Below the pieces are notes generated by a model. The model did not search any database and was not told the DNA's origin. It worked only from the letters and a program-made list of their open reading frames with translations. Shown piece by piece: positions 61,595 through 64,000 of a DNA stretch of 64,000 nt (positions within the stretch are counted from its first letter, which is position 1; each line of letters starts with the position of its first letter). The position numbers were made by a program, and so were the translations under genes. This DNA is from Myceligenerans pegani (lineage in GTDB: Bacteria; Actinomycetota; Actinomycetes; Actinomycetales; Cellulomonadaceae), in the NCBI RefSeq assembly GCF_014892515.1, contig NZ_JADBGR010000077.1:62001-126000 (forward strand), in the 5' to 3' direction.

Positions 61595-62782
61595 TCACGC
61601 CTCCAGCAGCAGGGCCTCCCCCTGCCCGCCGCCACCACAGAGCGCGACCGCGGCACGTCCGCCGCCACGACGAGCGAGCTCGTGGGCCGCGTGGACCGCG
61701 ATGCGGGCACCCGACGCACCCACCGGGTGCCCCACCGAGATCCCGCCGCCGTGCACGTTGACCTGGTCCATCGACAGGCCCAGGCGCCGGGCGGAAACCA
61801 CGGCCACGACCGCGAACGCCTCGTTGATCTCCACGACGTCCAGATCGCCCACGGACCAGCCCTCGCGTCCGAGCGCCTGCTCGATCGCGTGCGCCGGCTG
61901 GGAGTGCAGCGAGTTGTCCGGCCCGGCCACCTGGCCCCAGGACCGCACGGTCGCCAGCACCGGGACCCCGGCCGCCTCCGCCCGCGCACGCGTGGTGAGG
62001 ACCAGCGCCGCCGCGCCGTCGGAGATCTGCGAGGAGTTCCCGGCGGTCAGCGTCCCGTCCTTCGTGAAGGCCGGACGCAGGTTCGCCAGGCCCTCGGCGG
62101 TCGTGTCGGGCCGGACGCCCTCGTCCATCGCCACCTCGACGGGCTCGCCCCGCCGCTGCGGCACGGACACCGGCGCGATCTCCGCCTCGAAGACGCCGTC
62201 CTTCCACGCGGCGGCCGCCCGCTGGTGCGAGGCCGCCGCGACGGCGTCCTGCTCCTCACGCGACACGGCCACGTCGCCGGTGTTGTGCTCCTCGGTGGAC
62301 TCTCCCATCGAGACCCGGTCGAACGAGTCCGTCAGGGCGTCGTGCGCCACCGAGTCCTGCATCGTCACCGGTCCGTACGCATACCCGGTACGCGAGCCCG
62401 GCAGCAGGTGCGGGGCGTTCGTCATCGACTCCTGCCCGCCCGCGAGCACCACGCTCGCCTCGCCGGTACGCAGCATCCGCGCGCCGTCGATGACCGCCGT
62501 CAGCCCGGACAGGCACACCTTGTTGATCGTCACGGACTGCACGTCCCACGCCACCCCGGCCGCCACGGCCGTCTGCCGGGCGGGGTTCTGCCCGGCGCCG
62601 GCCTGAACCACCTGGCCGAAGATCACCCGGTCCACGTCACCCGCGAGCGAACCGGCGCCCGCGAGCGCCCTGCGCGCCGCCACGGCGCCGAGGTCCACGG
62701 CGCTCAGCGAGGCCAGCGCGCCCTTCAGCCGTCCCTGCGGCGTCCGCGCCGCCGAGACGATGACCACGTCGTCACTGCTCAT
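61595..62782 (-). CDS. acetyl-CoA C-acyltransferase (thiolase)
   Basis: 395 residues; ATG 62782 with GGAGGAGAG upstream. The reactive Cys lies in NKVCLSGLTAVIDGARM near residue 90, GHPVGASGARI supplies the His, and CGGGGQGEAL holds the second Cys. Degradative or biosynthetic thiolase cannot be told by eye, but the preceding CoA-transferase genes suggest acetoacetyl-CoA cleavage. Third gene of a leftward operon, 64 bp after the B subunit. Confidence 0.93.
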   Translation of the reverse strand: MSSDDVVIVSAARTPQGRLKGALASLSAVDLGAVAARRALAGAGSLAGDVDRVIFGQVVQAGAGQNPARQTAVAAGVAWDVQSVTINKVCLSGLTAVIDGARMLRTGEASVVLAGGQESMTNAPHLLPGSRTGYAYGPVTMQDSVAHDALTDSFDRVSMGESTEEHNTGDVAVSREEQDAVAAASHQRAAAAWKDGVFEAEIAPVSVPQRRGEPVEVAMDEGVRPDTTAEGLANLRPAFTKDGTLTAGNSSQISDGAAALVLTTRARAEAAGVPVLATVRSWGQVAGPDNSLHSQPAHAIEQALGREGWSVGDLDVVEINEAFAVVAVVSARRLGLSMDQVNVHGGGISVGHPVGASGARIAVHAAHELARRGGGRAAVALCGGGGQGEALLLEA

Positions 62783-62846
62783 GTCTGCTCTCCTCCTGTC
62801 CGGCGCCGCGCGGCCTCGTGAGCCGGCGGCGCGTTCCGTCGCGTGG

Positions 62847-63506
62847 TCAGGCCGGGGTGGCGGTGACCACGTCGTCGGGGACGATGATCTCAGGTTCCGT
62901 CGCGACGACGACGTCGTCAACGGTGACTCCCGGGGCGAGTTCGCGCAGCACGAGCCCGCCGTCGGTCACGTCGAGCACGGCGAGGTCCGTGATGATCCGG
63001 TCCACGACGCCCTTGCCGGTCAGCGGCAGCGTGCACGTGTTCACCACCTTCGCCGAGCCGTTCTTGGCGACGTGCTCCATGAGCACGATGACGCGCCGGG
63101 CGCCGTGCACGAGGTCCATGCCGCCGCCCATCCCCTTGACCATCTTGCCGGGGATCATCCAGTTCGCGATGTCGCCGGTGGCCGAGACCTGCATCGCGCC
63201 GAGGATCGCGGCGTCGATCTTGCCGCCGCGGATCATCCCGAAGCTGGTGGCCGCGTCGAAGACGGACGCGCCGGGCAGGAGGGTCACGGTCTCCTTGCCG
63301 GCGTTGATGAGGTCGGGGTCGACGGCGTCCTCGGTCGGGTAGGGGCCCACGCCGAGCAGGCCGTTCTCGGACTGGAGCACGAGCTCGCGACCTTCGGGCA
63401 CGTAGTTCGGCACCAGCGTGGGCAGCCCGATGCCGAGGTTGACGTACATGCCGTCCTGCAGCTCGAGCGCCGCCCGCGCCGCCATCTCCTGACGTGTCAG
63501 TGCCAT
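62847..63506 (-). CDS. 3-oxoacid CoA-transferase, B subunit
   Basis: 219 residues. The catalytic Glu is in [24 protein letters not shown], the [21 protein letters not shown] block and [19 protein letters not shown] are typical of SCOT B subunits. Moves CoA from succinyl-CoA to acetoacetate or related acids, feeding the thiolase encoded downstream. Starts at ATG 63506, 3 bp after the A-subunit stop. Confidence 0.93.
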   Translation of the reverse strand: MALTRQEMAARAALELQDGMYVNLGIGLPTLVPNYVPEGRELVLQSENGLLGVGPYPTEDAVDPDLINAGKETVTLLPGASVFDAATSFGMIRGGKIDAAILGAMQVSATGDIANWMIPGKMVKGMGGGMDLVHGARRVIVLMEHVAKNGSAKVVNTCTLPLTGKGVVDRIITDLAVLDVTDGGLVLRELAPGVTVDDVVVATEPEIIVPDDVVTATPA

Positions 63507-63509
63507 GTC

Positions 63510-64000
63510 TCAGCCCTCCTGGCTCGCGGTGACGGTGCGGCGCTCGATCCGCTTCTCGATGTCGCTGCCCACCTCGACCACGCGGTGCACGTACACGCCG
63601 GGCAGGTGGATCTGGTCCGGGTCGAGCTCGCCGGGTTCGACGAGTTCCTCGACCTGCGCGATGCACACCCGGCCGGCCATCGCGGCCTGCGGGGAGAAGT
63701 TACGCGCCGACTTGTTGAACACGAGGTTGCCGTGCCGGTCGCCATGCAGGGCGTGGACGAGGGCGAAGTCGGTGGTGATGGCCTCCTCCAGCACGTACTC
63801 GGCCGGGCCGTCGGGCCCGTCGAAGGTGCGGACCTCCTTGGGCGGGCTCGCGTGCGCGACGCCGCCGTCGCCGTCGTACCTCATCGGGAGGCCGCCCTCG
63901 GCGATCTGCGTCCCGACGCCCGTGCGCGTGAAGAACGCGGCGATACCGGAGCCGCCGGCCCGCAGCTTCTCGGCGAGCGTGCCCTGCGGGGTGAGCTCCA
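63510..64000 (-). CDS. 3-oxoacid CoA-transferase, A subunit (5' part outside window)
   Basis: The frame is open to the right edge; about 163 C-terminal residues are visible. The edge part reads LTPQGTLAEKLRAGGSGIAAFFTRTGVGT, the conserved SCOT A segment, then PAEYVLEEAITTDFALVHA, GNLVFNKSARNFSPQAAMAG and PGVYVHRVV. The internal ATG at 63884 is not the start. First visible gene of the CoA-transferase/thiolase operon for use of ketone bodies or related acids. Confidence 0.93.
   Translation of the reverse strand, partial: ELTPQGTLAEKLRAGGSGIAAFFTRTGVGTQIAEGGLPMRYDGDGGVAHASPPKEVRTFDGPDGPAEYVLEEAITTDFALVHALHGDRHGNLVFNKSARNFSPQAAMAGRVCIAQVEELVEPGELDPDQIHLPGVYVHRVVEVGSDIEKRIERRTVTASQEG

Overview
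The window is very GC-rich chromosomal DNA with GTG/TTG starts, ATGA start-stop overlaps and strong third-position GC. It fits a high-GC, xylan-degrading actinomycete. Two secreted GH10 xylanases, an AfsR-type regulator and actinobacterial paralogues suggest the Micrococcales (Promicromonosporaceae or Cellulomonadaceae); this placement is inference from gene content only.

Layout. (1) 1-10.8 kb, chromosome: the end of an AfsR/SARP-type regulator, then a secreted TAP-like hydrolase, a secreted lysyl-oxidase-like protein, two GH10 xylanases on the minus strand flanking a VOC protein, and a YCII protein. (2) About 10.80-35.97 kb: a 25.2-kb integrative element. It is bounded by an 18/19-nt direct repeat at the 3' end of ychF, and its tyrosine integrase lies next to the right end. 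Copies of an 8-nt motif at 11-bp period sit just inside both ends. The right part carries mobility genes: excisionase-like protein, XRE regulator, MobF-type relaxase/helicase, a possible oriT and accessory genes. The rest is cargo: a HEAT-like/membrane pair, a DUF1990 protein, a zinc-ribbon/Vsr-like nuclease, a lower-GC two-gene operon (portal-like protein plus 4-TM protein), and a regulated nucleotide/DNA-chemistry cluster (XRE-TPR regulator, HAD phosphatase, KOW-like protein, TM microprotein, resolvase-like protein, HhH-GPD glycosylase, B12-type radical SAM enzyme, dTMP-kinase-like protein, CYTH protein). No T4SS or TraB genes are visible, so the element is probably mobilizable rather than self-transmissible. 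(3) 36-64 kb, chromosome: ychF, a DinB/pentapeptide protein, an ABC transporter, rmuC, ispH, xseA, two paralogous epoxide hydrolases around a WYL regulator, a zf-HC2 protein, methyltransferase/ABC-F, xseB, a PfkB kinase, carbonic anhydrase, an ECF41-like sigma factor with an NmrA-like partner, fumC, phoH, DUF1697, nhaA, and a thiolase/CoA-transferase operon running off the right edge.

The most interesting parts are the cargo operons of the element, which are candidate uncharacterized defence or nucleotide-modification systems, and the oriT-like region with 153 nt lacking any C on the + strand. Outside the element the notable points are an IdeR-box promoter with no normal gene behind it, a shared palindromic operator ahead of both epoxide hydrolases, and a duplicated fumC leader ahead of the ECF sigma gene. 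No rRNA, tRNA, CRISPR array or insertion sequence was recognised.
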